Of a stretch of DNA of 64,000 nucleotides, positions 34,146-42,264 are shown in pieces. How positions within the stretch are numbered: position 1 is the stretch's first letter; each line of letters starts with the position of its first letter. The translations under genes were made by a program, and so were the position numbers. The notes beneath the pieces were generated by a model. That model had not been told where the DNA came from, did no database searches, and saw nothing but the letters and a program-made list of their open reading frames with translations. The stretch comes from Cedecea selenatireducens (GTDB lineage: Bacteria; Pseudomonadota; Gammaproteobacteria; Enterobacterales; Enterobacteriaceae), in contig NZ_JBHIKW010000010.1 of the NCBI RefSeq assembly GCF_042138895.1, forward strand, positions 1 through 64,000, in the 5' to 3' direction.

Positions 34146-35768
34146 ATGCTCAGTCAAATACAACGCTTTGGTGGTGCAATGTTTACCCCGGTTTTGCTTT
34201 TCCCCTTTGCCGGGATCGTGGTCGGGCTCGCCATCATGCTGCGCAACCCGCTGTTTGTTGGGGAGGCGCTCACCGCACCTGACACCCTTTTTGCTCAAAT
34301 TGTTCATATCATCGAAGAAGGCGGCTGGACGGTGTTCCGTAATATGCCGCTGATTTTCGCCGTCGGTTTGCCTATTGGCCTGGCGAAACAGGCCCAGGCG
34401 CGAGCTTGCCTGGCGGTGCTGGTCAGTTTCCTGACCTGGAACTATTTCATCAACGCGATGGGGATGACGTGGGGGCATTACTTCGGCGTCGACTTTAGCC
34501 TCGAACCTACCGCAGGCAGCGGCCTGACGATGATGGCCGGCATTAAAACGCTGGATACCAGTATCATCGGGGCAATTGTTATCTCAGGCATCGTCACCGC
34601 CATTCACAACCGCTATTTTGACAAGCCGCTGCCGGTGTTCCTGGGGATATTCCAGGGCAGCTCGTTCGTGGTTATTGTGGCTTTCCTTGTGATGATCCCC
34701 TGCGCCTGGCTGACGCTGCTCGGCTGGCCAAAAGTGCAGCTCGGCATCGAATCGCTGCAGGCATTTTTACGCGGTGCCGGGGCGCTTGGCGTCTGGGTAT
34801 ACACCTTCCTTGAGCGCATCCTGATCCCCACCGGGTTGCACCACTTTGTCTACGGTCCGTTCATCTTCGGCCCGGCGGCGGTTGAAGGCGGCATTCAGGT
34901 GTACTGGGCACAGCATCTGCAGGAGTTCAGCCAGAGCACCGCTTCGCTGAAATCCCTGTTCCCGGAAGGCGGCTTTGCCCTGCACGGCAACTCGAAGGTG
35001 TTTGGCTCGGTGGGCATCGCGCTGGCGCTTTACTACACCGCTTCACCGCAGAACCGCGTGAAGGTTGCCGGGCTGCTAATCCCCGCGACGCTAACCGCCA
35101 TGCTGGTCGGCATTACCGAACCGCTGGAATTCACCTTCCTGTTTATCTCCCCGCTGCTGTTCGCTGTGCATGCCTTCCTGGCGGCCTCGATGGCAACGGT
35201 GATGTACATGGCGGGCGTGGTAGGCAACATGGGCGGCGGCCTGCTTGACCAGTTCCTGCCGCAAAACTGGATCCCCATGTTCCATAACCACGCGTCGATG
35301 GTCTTTACCCAGATAGGCATCGGCATCGCCTTTACCGGCGTCTACTTCGTGGTTTTCCGCGCCTTAATCCTGCGCTTCAACCTGAAAACGCCGGGCCGGG
35401 AAGACAGCGAAATCAAACTCTACAGCAAGGCTGATTACCAGGCCGCTCGCCAGCAAACCAGTGCGGCGGTGAGCCAGGACGCAAAACACGGCCAGGCCTA
35501 TGGCATCCTGCAGGCGCTTGGCGGCGCGGCGAACATCGGCAGCCTCAATAACTGCGCTACTCGCCTGCGTATCACGCTCGCCGATATGGCGCTGACCGAA
35601 GCCGACGAAGTGTTTAAAGCCCTTGGCGCCCACGGCGTGGTGCGCAGCGGCAACGGCATTCAGGTGATTGTCGGGCTGCATGTCCCGCAAATTCGCGACC
35701 AGATTGAAACCCTTATTAAGCAGCAAGTCTCAGACGAAAATCCATCCATGACGGAGGCAGTATCATGA
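34146..35768 (+). CDS. aglA: PTS alpha-glucoside-specific EIICB component
   Basis: Membrane permease and phosphotransfer protein of 540 aa that imports and phosphorylates alpha-glucosides (maltose-like and sucrose-isomer sugars in Klebsiella AglA). The EIIC domain (about 1-420) has about 10 membrane segments, GITEPLEFTFLFISP and the FALHGNSKVFGSVG block. The EIIB domain (about 450-530) has the phosphorylated Cys at about 470 in LNNCATRLRITL. No EIIA is encoded, so EIIA-Glc (Crr) is expected to serve. E. coli has the two domains split in glvC and glvB. ATG at 34146 is preferred for the GAGGA upstream. Confidence 0.88.
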   Translation: MLSQIQRFGGAMFTPVLLFPFAGIVVGLAIMLRNPLFVGEALTAPDTLFAQIVHIIEEGGWTVFRNMPLIFAVGLPIGLAKQAQARACLAVLVSFLTWNYFINAMGMTWGHYFGVDFSLEPTAGSGLTMMAGIKTLDTSIIGAIVISGIVTAIHNRYFDKPLPVFLGIFQGSSFVVIVAFLVMIPCAWLTLLGWPKVQLGIESLQAFLRGAGALGVWVYTFLERILIPTGLHHFVYGPFIFGPAAVEGGIQVYWAQHLQEFSQSTASLKSLFPEGGFALHGNSKVFGSVGIALALYYTASPQNRVKVAGLLIPATLTAMLVGITEPLEFTFLFISPLLFAVHAFLAASMATVMYMAGVVGNMGGGLLDQFLPQNWIPMFHNHASMVFTQIGIGIAFTGVYFVVFRALILRFNLKTPGREDSEIKLYSKADYQAARQQTSAAVSQDAKHGQAYGILQALGGAANIGSLNNCATRLRITLADMALTEADEVFKALGAHGVVRSGNGIQVIVGLHVPQIRDQIETLIKQQVSDENPSMTEAVS

Positions 35769-37087
35769 AAAAATTCTCGGTAGTTGTAGCAGGCGGCGGC
35801 AGTACTTTTACCCCAGGCATCGTGCTGATGCTGTTGGCTAACCAGAACCGCTTCCCGCTGCGTGCGCTGAAGTTTTACGATAACGACGGGTCGCGTCAGG
35901 AGACCATCGCCGAGGCTTGCAAAATCATCCTGAAAGAGCAGGCGCCGGATATCGATTTCAGCTATACCACCGACCCGCAGGAAGCGTTCAGCGACGTGGA
36001 TTTTGTGATGGCGCATATTCGCGTGGGCAAATATCCAATGCGCGAAAAAGACGAGAAAATTCCGCTGCGCCACGGCGTGCTCGGGCAGGAAACCTGTGGC
36101 CCGGGCGGGATAGCCTACGGCATGCGCTCAATCGGCGGCGTGCTGGAGCTGGTGGATTACATGGAAAAATATTCGCCAAACGCCTGGATGCTCAACTACT
36201 CCAACCCGGCGGCTATCGTGGCGGAAGCGACCCGTCGCCTGCGCCCGAATTCAAAAATCCTCAATATCTGCGATATGCCGATCGGCATTGAAAGCCGCAT
36301 GGCGCAGATTGTGGGCCTGAAGGACCGCAAAGAGATGAAGGTGCGTTACTACGGGCTGAATCACTTTGGCTGGTGGACCCACGTTGAAGATAAAGACGGC
36401 AACGATTTGATGCCGAAAATTCGCGAACATGTCGCTAAACATGGTTACGTGCCGCCAACGGACGAGCACGGTACAGAAGCCAGCTGGAACGACACCTTTG
36501 CCAAAGCGAAGGATGTCTGGGCGCTCGACCCTGATACGCTGCCGAACACCTACCTGAAATACTATCTCTATCCTGACTACGTGGTGCAGCACTCCAACCC
36601 GCAGCGTACCAGGGCGAATGAGGTGATGGATCACCGTGAGAAACACGTATTTGGCTCCTGCAACGCCATTATCAGCGCGGGGAAATCCTCCGCAGGCGAG
36701 CTGGAAATTGATGAACACGCCTCCTACATCGTTGACCTTGCGACGGCGATTGCTTTTAACACCCAGGAGCGAATGCTGCTGATTGTGCCGAACAACGGGG
36801 CCATCAATAACTTCGACCCGGAAGCGATGGTTGAAATTCCTTGCCTGGTCGGCAAAGACGGGCCGGAACCGCTGGTGGTGGGAAACATCCCTCAGTTCCA
36901 GAAAGGATTGATGAGCCAGCAGGTTGCGGTGGAAAAACTGGTGGTGGATGCCTGGGAGCACCGCTCTTACCAGAAACTGTGGCAGGCGATCACCCTGTCG
37001 AAAACCGTGCCGAGCGCGTCCGTCGCCAAAGCTATCCTGGACGACCTGGTTGAGGCGAACAAAGAGTACTGGCCTGAACTGAAATAA
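35765..37087 (+). CDS. aglB: GH4 6-phospho-alpha-glucosidase
   Basis: NAD- and Mn-dependent family 4 glycoside hydrolase of 440 aa that cleaves the 6-phospho-alpha-glucosides made by the PTS. The NAD-binding motif VVVAGGGSTFTPGI is at about 7-20. Metal ligands Cys169 (LNICDMPIG) and His200 (GLNHFGWW) and the NYSNPAA substrate segment are present. It is intact, close in length to the Klebsiella AglB and Bacillus GlvA enzymes. The start overlaps the PTS gene by 4 nt. A good terminator follows at 37107. Confidence 0.93.
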   Translation: MKKFSVVVAGGGSTFTPGIVLMLLANQNRFPLRALKFYDNDGSRQETIAEACKIILKEQAPDIDFSYTTDPQEAFSDVDFVMAHIRVGKYPMREKDEKIPLRHGVLGQETCGPGGIAYGMRSIGGVLELVDYMEKYSPNAWMLNYSNPAAIVAEATRRLRPNSKILNICDMPIGIESRMAQIVGLKDRKEMKVRYYGLNHFGWWTHVEDKDGNDLMPKIREHVAKHGYVPPTDEHGTEASWNDTFAKAKDVWALDPDTLPNTYLKYYLYPDYVVQHSNPQRTRANEVMDHREKHVFGSCNAIISAGKSSAGELEIDEHASYIVDLATAIAFNTQERMLLIVPNNGAINNFDPEAMVEIPCLVGKDGPEPLVVGNIPQFQKGLMSQQVAVEKLVVDAWEHRSYQKLWQAITLSKTVPSASVAKAILDDLVEANKEYWPELK

Positions 37088-37106
37088 GTTTTCTAGAGTG
37101 ATTACG

Positions 37107-37136
37107 AAGCGCGGCGGAGACGTCGCGCTTTTTTTA
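37107..37136 (+). terminator. Terminator of the alpha-glucoside operon
   Basis: 10-bp stem AAGCGCGGCG/CGTCGCGCTT (one G-T pair), loop GAGA, followed by a run of seven T counted with the stem end. Confidence 0.85.
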
Positions 37137-37203
37137 TGGCGATGCTTTCCAGATAACGCTCTCCAGTCTGGACATTTTTTATGCAAACTTATAAAGTGGT
37201 AAG

Positions 37204-37239
37204 GGTTATTAAGGTTAGGTTGGTTAGAAAGGTTATTTT
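37204..37239 (+). repeat. Four tandem 9-bp direct repeats upstream of the RES module
   Basis: GGTTA recurs at 37204, 37213, 37222 and 37231, exactly 9 bp apart, each followed by four variable A/T/G bases. The array ends 1 nt before the GGAGGGG ribosome-binding site of the antitoxin gene. It could be an iteron-like operator for autoregulation. Confidence 0.7.
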
Positions 37240-37248
37240 GGAGGGGCT

Positions 37249-38055
37249 ATGATATCCAGACAAATCGGGCGCATTGAGAAGAAAAAAGACCGGGTGCTGT
37301 TTGACAGCGAGAGCGTAAAACTCACGCTAGCAAAAGGTGTTCGCGAGCAAAACAGCAAGCGCGAAGCAGGGCTGACCCTGCAGCTTGCGCTGCGCGGCGG
37401 CGTTTCCGGGCTGGAAGGACTGCATACCCAACTCACTCACCTGCTGCAGGCGACCGAAGAGCTACAAGCGCAGCAGCAGGGGCTGGAACTTAATGACGGC
37501 TATGAAAAGCTGGTGGAACTCTACGGCGAGAAGCTTTTCGGTGAGGGAGCCCTTGTCGCCCATGAACCATCAGCAAGCTACAGTGCGAACCCGGCAAGAC
37601 ATTACCCTAAGCAAAGCGGTTCGCCCTCACTGGCTCAACAGCGCGGGGTTATCAACCAGGCGCGACTGGTGCAGGCCAGGGAGCGATTAACGGACGAAGG
37701 CTGGCTGACCACGCATGAAATCGCCATGCTGGGCGGTTACTCGACAAAGAATGTCTCGGCTCAGCCAACGCGCTGGAAGGCGGCCGGAAAAATTTTCTCA
37801 GTGATTAAACACGGCATTGGGAACGTCTATCCGCGCTATGGCCTTGATGAAAACTACCGTCCTCTGCCGGTGATGAAAGCGATTCTGGACACCTTCGCTG
37901 AGCACAAAACGGCCTGGGGGCTGGCCGAATGGTTTGCTACCTCTAACGGCCTGCTTGCAGGAAAAACGCCTGCCGAAATGGTGTCCACTTATCCGGCGAA
38001 CGTGCTCCAGGCTGCTGAATATGAGGTCAGGAGGCTGCAGGATGGCGCCGAGTGA
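37249..38055 (+). CDS. Long antitoxin of a RES-type toxin-antitoxin pair
   Basis: Predicted antitoxin of 268 aa. The C-terminal part (about 205-265, VMKAILDTFAEHKTAWGLAE, then LLAGKTPAEMVSTYPANVLQ) has the helix-W-G-TP-E pattern of the MbcA/ParS toxin-binding (DUF2384-like) region. Before it, GWLTTHEIAMLGGYSTKNVS and a tail of basic residues (about 150-185) could bind DNA. The first 85 residues are charged and helical, probably coiled-coil. Usual Xre-type RES antitoxins are near 150 aa, so this is much longer. A GGAGGGG ribosome-binding site precedes the ATG. It overlaps the toxin start by 14 nt. Confidence 0.7.
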   Translation: MISRQIGRIEKKKDRVLFDSESVKLTLAKGVREQNSKREAGLTLQLALRGGVSGLEGLHTQLTHLLQATEELQAQQQGLELNDGYEKLVELYGEKLFGEGALVAHEPSASYSANPARHYPKQSGSPSLAQQRGVINQARLVQARERLTDEGWLTTHEIAMLGGYSTKNVSAQPTRWKAAGKIFSVIKHGIGNVYPRYGLDENYRPLPVMKAILDTFAEHKTAWGLAEWFATSNGLLAGKTPAEMVSTYPANVLQAAEYEVRRLQDGAE

Positions 38056-38755
38056 TGAGGCCAAAACGAGAGCCCCTTTTGGTGAGCCTGTGCTGCTTGC
38101 CCCTGAACTCCCTGAGCCGGGGGACGCGATCCCGATTTTTAAAGAAACTTTACCGGCGGGAAAGATCCTTTATCGCTGTCATGCTATGACCTGGCCTGGA
38201 AACAGTTTTAATCCTGGGCGCGAGCTAACCGGCAACGATTACGGTGCGAGATTCAGCCCCTTTAAAGATTCGCAGGGGCGGCTGGTTCCGAGCCTGTATG
38301 CGGCAGACAGCATGGCAGGGGCGCTGGCAGAAACGCTTTTTCACGACCTGATTGGCGGCGAGCGGCGGGGGTTTTTATCCATCAGGCCGTGGCGGCACTG
38401 GGGAATGAGTCAACTGGTGCTTAAGCGAGACCTGACGCTGGTGACGCTTAAAACGGCAGACCTCTACCGGATGCGGTTATCAAAGCAGTTATTTCTTTTA
38501 AGCGATCGTCTGGTGTACCCGCAAACGCAGCGCTGGGCGTGCGCGATTCATTATCAAAATCCCACGATTGACGGCATGGTCTGGAAGTCCCGACAGCATG
38601 ATGACAGCAGTGCTTTCCTTTTTTACGGTGACAGAGCTGGTCCTGAGGATTTGGCGTTTCAGCGTGAAGCCTGCGGGATATTTTCAGCGCCAGAAGTGGT
38701 TGAAGAGATTGTGAAGATGGCGGACAGGCTTGGCATTGTGCTCAGCGACGAGTAG
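38042..38755 (+). CDS. RES-domain toxin
   Basis: RES-family protein of 237 aa. Characterised members (MbcT, ParT, RES of Photorhabdus) attack NAD or ADP-ribosylate targets. The expected active-site pattern is present: ILYRCH, GNDYGARFSPF, then SLYAADSMAGALAETLFHD with the conserved Arg, Tyr and Glu. The ATG at 38042 is chosen, since it overlaps the antitoxin stop and has GGAGG upstream; a longer open frame to 37934 lies within the antitoxin gene. The order antitoxin then toxin is usual for this family. Confidence 0.85.
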   Translation: MAPSDEAKTRAPFGEPVLLAPELPEPGDAIPIFKETLPAGKILYRCHAMTWPGNSFNPGRELTGNDYGARFSPFKDSQGRLVPSLYAADSMAGALAETLFHDLIGGERRGFLSIRPWRHWGMSQLVLKRDLTLVTLKTADLYRMRLSKQLFLLSDRLVYPQTQRWACAIHYQNPTIDGMVWKSRQHDDSSAFLFYGDRAGPEDLAFQREACGIFSAPEVVEEIVKMADRLGIVLSDE

Positions 38756-38876
38756 TCCGCTTTGGCAATCCTTCACACTCGGCATCACCATTCATTTTTT
38801 ATTGCAATCCTCACTCCCCGCAAACGGTAAAAGCATGCTAAATATTAGTTTTCCTTCGCTAAGTAACGTGCCGCCG

Positions 38877-39845
38877 ATGTTAAAGCCGACTCTTATTCTG
38901 GTTGCCCTCTCTTTCTGTGCCAGCGCGTTTGCTGCGCAACAGGAAGCCCTGCCGCCCACCTGGACCAGTCAGCTTGGGGTGGGGATGAACGTTGACTGGG
39001 CGGTAACGGAGCGAGGCATTCGTGAGTTCGATCCTCTGGCGGTGCGTGATTTCCAGCAGCGCGGGTTTGGCCACGTCCGCATTCGTGTTGCGGGGTCGAT
39101 AACGCATCAAAAGCTGGTGCATCTGCGGCGCATTGTGGACGCCTGCGAGCAGTACCATATCGTGCCGGTGATAAGCTACCGGGCGGCGGAACTGAAAGCC
39201 AAGCCGACCTCGGACAACGCAGAGGATATCGTCGAGTGGTGGACGACCGTGGCGCGGTTCTTTGCTAAAAACGATAATTCGCTGGTGTTCGATATTATCG
39301 GGCAGCCGGAGGAAAAACTCAGCGCCAATCCTCAGCTGCTGAACCAAATTTACGACAAAACCGTGAAGGCGATTCATAAAATCAGTCCGCAGCGGCACAT
39401 CTTTGTCGCACCCCGCAACCACGCCTCTCCGGAAGCGCTGAGTACGCTTAAAATACCTGAATCCCGCCACGGATTGGTCATGGCTGACTGGCATCTGATG
39501 CCGGGCGGCCCGAAAAACTGGAATGGCAAAACCTGGAACGGAAAAAACCAGTGGACCACCGGCACGGATGCTGAAAAAGCCGCGATTCATGCCCGCATTG
39601 AAACGGCCGTGCGCTGGCAGCAGAAAACCGGCCATCTTTCCTGGGTGGGTAACTGGTCGCCAGGCAGCAAATTACCGCTCGATCAGCAGGTAGCGATGGC
39701 GACGTTTGTCGCCTGTGAGCTGCAAAAAGCGCAGATCCCGTATGCGATCAACGGCGATGAAAAATTCTATGATGGGGAAGAGGGTGCCTGGCGCACGGAT
39801 ATGGTGCCGGTGCTGGACGCCATTCTTAAGCCTCAGTGCCAGTAA
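38877..39845 (+). CDS. Exported GH5-fold protein lacking catalytic glutamates
   Basis: Secreted protein of about 322 aa. A signal peptide MLKPTLILVALSFCASAFA precedes a cellulase-like (GH5) barrel: LGVGMNVDW, GFGHVRIRV, FDIIGQPEEKL and the final FVACELQKAQIPYAI run line up with GH5 segments. In active GH5 enzymes the acid/base Glu is in an NEP motif and the nucleophile Glu in a GEFG/GEWG motif. Here these read GQP and GNWSPG, so both glutamates are lost. It may bind rather than cut polysaccharide. An upstream ATG at 38835 is possible but gives a less clean signal. It follows the RES toxin gene. Confidence 0.7.
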   Translation: MLKPTLILVALSFCASAFAAQQEALPPTWTSQLGVGMNVDWAVTERGIREFDPLAVRDFQQRGFGHVRIRVAGSITHQKLVHLRRIVDACEQYHIVPVISYRAAELKAKPTSDNAEDIVEWWTTVARFFAKNDNSLVFDIIGQPEEKLSANPQLLNQIYDKTVKAIHKISPQRHIFVAPRNHASPEALSTLKIPESRHGLVMADWHLMPGGPKNWNGKTWNGKNQWTTGTDAEKAAIHARIETAVRWQQKTGHLSWVGNWSPGSKLPLDQQVAMATFVACELQKAQIPYAINGDEKFYDGEEGAWRTDMVPVLDAILKPQCQ

Positions 39846-39888
39846 TTGTCGCTCATGGTGAATTATCTGTTGCTGCCTTTCGGCTAAT

Positions 39889-39927
39889 TATGTATTTTTA
39901 TGCATATTAACTGCATAAAAACATCAT
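39889..39927. promoter_or_regulatory. Candidate ArgR operator (ARG boxes)
   Basis: Positions 39889-39906 fit the 18-bp ARG box pattern WNTGAATWWWWATTCANW with two mismatches. A second, weaker box begins 3 bp later at 39910 with a good left half (ACTGCATAAAA). Two boxes 3 bp apart is the standard ArgR layout. It lies just upstream of the ABC transporter operon. Confidence 0.5.
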
Positions 39928-39943
39928 ATATCCAGGGGCTTCT

Positions 39944-40723
39944 ATGTTCACTAAAGCGATGAAATCAGTAGTGGTTGGCGGGTGTTTACTCGCGGCGTTG
40001 TTCAGCTCTGCACAGGCGCTGGCGCAAACCTACGTTGTGGGTTCCGGCGGCACCTACCGTCCGTTTGAATACGAAAATAGCCAGAAGCAGCTGGAAGGTT
40101 TTGATATCGATATCATCAAAGCCGTCGCGAAGGCGGAAGGCTTTGATATCAAGCTGGTTAACACCCCGTGGGAAGGCATTTTCGCCACGCTGAACTCCGG
40201 CGACCGCGACATCATCATTTCCGGCATCACCATCACCGACAAGCGTAAAGCGATGGTCGATTTCTCCACCCCGTACTTCCCGGCCGAGCAGTCCATCGTG
40301 GTACCGACCGACTCTAAAGTAGACTCCGTTACCGCCCTGAAAGGCAAAAAAGTGGGCGTGGTTAACTCCAGCACCGGCGACATCGTTGTTTCCGACGTCC
40401 TGGGTAAAAACAGCACTGATATCAAACGTTTCGATAACACCCCGCTGATGCTGCAGGAGCTGACCGAAGACGGCATCGACGCCGCAGTTGGCGACGTCGG
40501 CGTGGTGAAGTACTACATCAAATCCCACCCGGAGAAACCGCTGAAGCTGGTTCCGGACAGCAAGTTTGAACGCCAATACTTCGGCATTGCGGTGGCTAAA
40601 GGCAACGCCGAGCTGAAGGGTAAAATCGACGCTGGCCTGAAGAAAATCATCGCCGACGGCACCTACGCTAAAATTTACGCCACCTGGTTTGACAACAACG
40701 TTCCAACCCTCCCGGCAGAGTAA
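39944..40723 (+). CDS. Polar amino-acid ABC transporter substrate-binding protein
   Basis: Periplasmic solute-binding protein of family 3 (259 aa). A signal peptide of about 27 residues ends SSAQALA. The mature part has TYRPFEYENSQKQLEGFDID, DIIISGITITDKRKAMVDFS (amino-acid carboxylate and amine contacts) and DAAVGDVGVVKYY. The likely ligand is a basic or polar amino acid, and the upstream ARG-box-like site favours arginine-related substrates. AGGGG precedes the ATG. It begins a three-gene operon with a permease and an ATPase. Confidence 0.88.
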   Translation: MFTKAMKSVVVGGCLLAALFSSAQALAQTYVVGSGGTYRPFEYENSQKQLEGFDIDIIKAVAKAEGFDIKLVNTPWEGIFATLNSGDRDIIISGITITDKRKAMVDFSTPYFPAEQSIVVPTDSKVDSVTALKGKKVGVVNSSTGDIVVSDVLGKNSTDIKRFDNTPLMLQELTEDGIDAAVGDVGVVKYYIKSHPEKPLKLVPDSKFERQYFGIAVAKGNAELKGKIDAGLKKIIADGTYAKIYATWFDNNVPTLPAE

Positions 40724-40762
40724 TTTTCAATCGGGGCCGCTCCGGCCCCAACAAGGACAGGT

Positions 40763-41527
40763 ATGACCGGATTTCGCTGGGAGATAATCTCAGAATACGC
40801 GCCGTTATTTATGCAGGGCGCGCTGATGACCATCAAGTGCACCATTATCTGCGTGATTTTAGGCACAACGTGGGGGCTGCTGCTGGGGCTGGGCCGTATG
40901 GCTCACGCCGACGACGGCCCGTGGAAACACGTGCTGCGTTATGCAGTGCAGTGGCCGGTACGCGTTTACGTCAGCGCGTTTCGCGGCACGCCTTTGTTCG
41001 TGCAGATCATGGTGGTTCACTTTGCGCTGGTGCCGCTGTTTATTAACCCGCGCGACGGGGTAATGATCACCAGCGGGATGATGTCCGTGGACTTTGCCCG
41101 CGAGCTACGTTCCGAGTACGGCGCATTTCTCTCCTGCGTGGTGGCGATCACCCTGAACGCCGGGGCCTATGTGTCCGAGATTTTCCGCGCCGGTATTCAG
41201 TCCATCGATAAAGGGCAGATGGAAGCTTCACGCGCCCTCGGCATGGGCTGGGGCAAAACGATGCGCAAGGTTATTCTGCCGCAGGCTTTCCGCCGCATCC
41301 TGCCGCCGCTGGGCAACAACGCGATTGCTATTGTGAAAGACTCGTCGCTGGCTTCCGCCATCGGCCTTGCCGACCTGGCCTACGCGGCGCGTACCGTTTC
41401 CGGCGCTTACGCGACCTACTGGGAACCGTACCTGACCATCTCCGTGGTGTACTGGGTTCTGACGTTCCTGCTATCGCTGCTGGTGCAACATATGGAAAAG
41501 AGGCTTGGCAAAAGTGATTCACGTTAA
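40763..41527 (+). CDS. Polar amino-acid ABC transporter permease (HisM/GlnP type)
   Basis: Inner-membrane permease of 254 aa with about five membrane segments. The N-terminal QGALMTIKCTIICVILGTTW is the usual start of the family. An EAA loop (EASRALGMGWGKTMRKVILP, then QAFRRILPPLGN) contacts the ATPase. Only one permease gene is present, so it is likely a homodimer. The stop overlaps the ATPase gene by 23 nt. An extra hydrophilic loop of about 25 residues (PLFINPRDGVMITS region) lies between helices 2 and 3. Confidence 0.9.
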   Translation: MTGFRWEIISEYAPLFMQGALMTIKCTIICVILGTTWGLLLGLGRMAHADDGPWKHVLRYAVQWPVRVYVSAFRGTPLFVQIMVVHFALVPLFINPRDGVMITSGMMSVDFARELRSEYGAFLSCVVAITLNAGAYVSEIFRAGIQSIDKGQMEASRALGMGWGKTMRKVILPQAFRRILPPLGNNAIAIVKDSSLASAIGLADLAYAARTVSGAYATYWEPYLTISVVYWVLTFLLSLLVQHMEKRLGKSDSR

Positions 41528-42236
41528 GGACTTACAGAAACAATTTGGCAAAACTCACGTGCTGCGCGGCATCTCCTGCGATATCGCGCCGCAGGAAGTA
41601 GTTTGCGTGATTGGCCCTTCGGGCTCCGGCAAAAGTACGTTTCTGCGCTGCCTGAACGCGCTGGAAAAACCGGACGGCGGCGAAGTGGTGGTGAATGGTT
41701 TCGCGGTACATGACCCAAAAACTAACCTCAACACGCTGCGTGAAGGCGTGGGCATGGTGTTCCAGCGCTTTAACCTGTTCCCGCACATGACGGTGCTGGA
41801 AAACCTGATTATGGCGCCGATGTCGCTGAAAGGGCTGTCAAAAGCGGAAGCGGTGAATCGCGCCGAGAAGCTGCTGCAAAAGGTGGGGCTGTTGGACAAA
41901 ATCGACGCCTGGCCTTCAAGCCTGTCCGGCGGCCAGCAGCAGCGTGTGGCGATTGCCCGAGCGCTGGCGATGGAACCGTCGATTATCCTGTTCGATGAGC
42001 CAACCTCTGCGCTGGATCCTGAGCTGGTCGGCGAAGTGCTGGCGGTCATGAAACAGCTGGCGCAGGAAGGGATGACGATGATCATCGTGACCCATGAAAT
42101 GGGCTTTGCCCGCGAAGTGGCGGACCGGGTTATCTTTATCGACCAGGGCGTCATTCAGGAGCAGGGCGTACCAGCGCAGCTCTTTAGCGCGCCGCAAAAC
42201 CCGCGAACTCAGGCCTTCCTCAGCAAGGTGCTGTAA
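41505..42236 (+). CDS. Polar amino-acid ABC transporter ATP-binding protein
   Basis: ATPase subunit of 243 aa (GlnQ/HisP type). Walker A GPSGSGKST is at about 37-45, Q-loop FQRFNLFPHMT, signature LSGGQQQR, Walker B IILFDEPTSALD and the switch His in VTHEMGFAREV. The start lies within the permease gene, typical for coupled translation. It completes the importer. A hairpin with runs in both directions follows. Confidence 0.93.
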   Translation: MAKVIHVKDLQKQFGKTHVLRGISCDIAPQEVVCVIGPSGSGKSTFLRCLNALEKPDGGEVVVNGFAVHDPKTNLNTLREGVGMVFQRFNLFPHMTVLENLIMAPMSLKGLSKAEAVNRAEKLLQKVGLLDKIDAWPSSLSGGQQQRVAIARALAMEPSIILFDEPTSALDPELVGEVLAVMKQLAQEGMTMIIVTHEMGFAREVADRVIFIDQGVIQEQGVPAQLFSAPQNPRTQAFLSKVL

Positions 42237-42256
42237 AAAAGGGCGCTTAAGCGCCC
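42235..42256. terminator. Terminator between the ABC operon and the nucleoside hydrolase gene
   Basis: 6-bp stem GGGCGC-TTAA-GCGCCC. On the minus strand it is followed by TTTTTT, a strong stop for the hydrolase gene; on the plus strand by a TC-rich tract. Confidence 0.8.
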
Positions 42257-42264
42257 TCTCTCTT

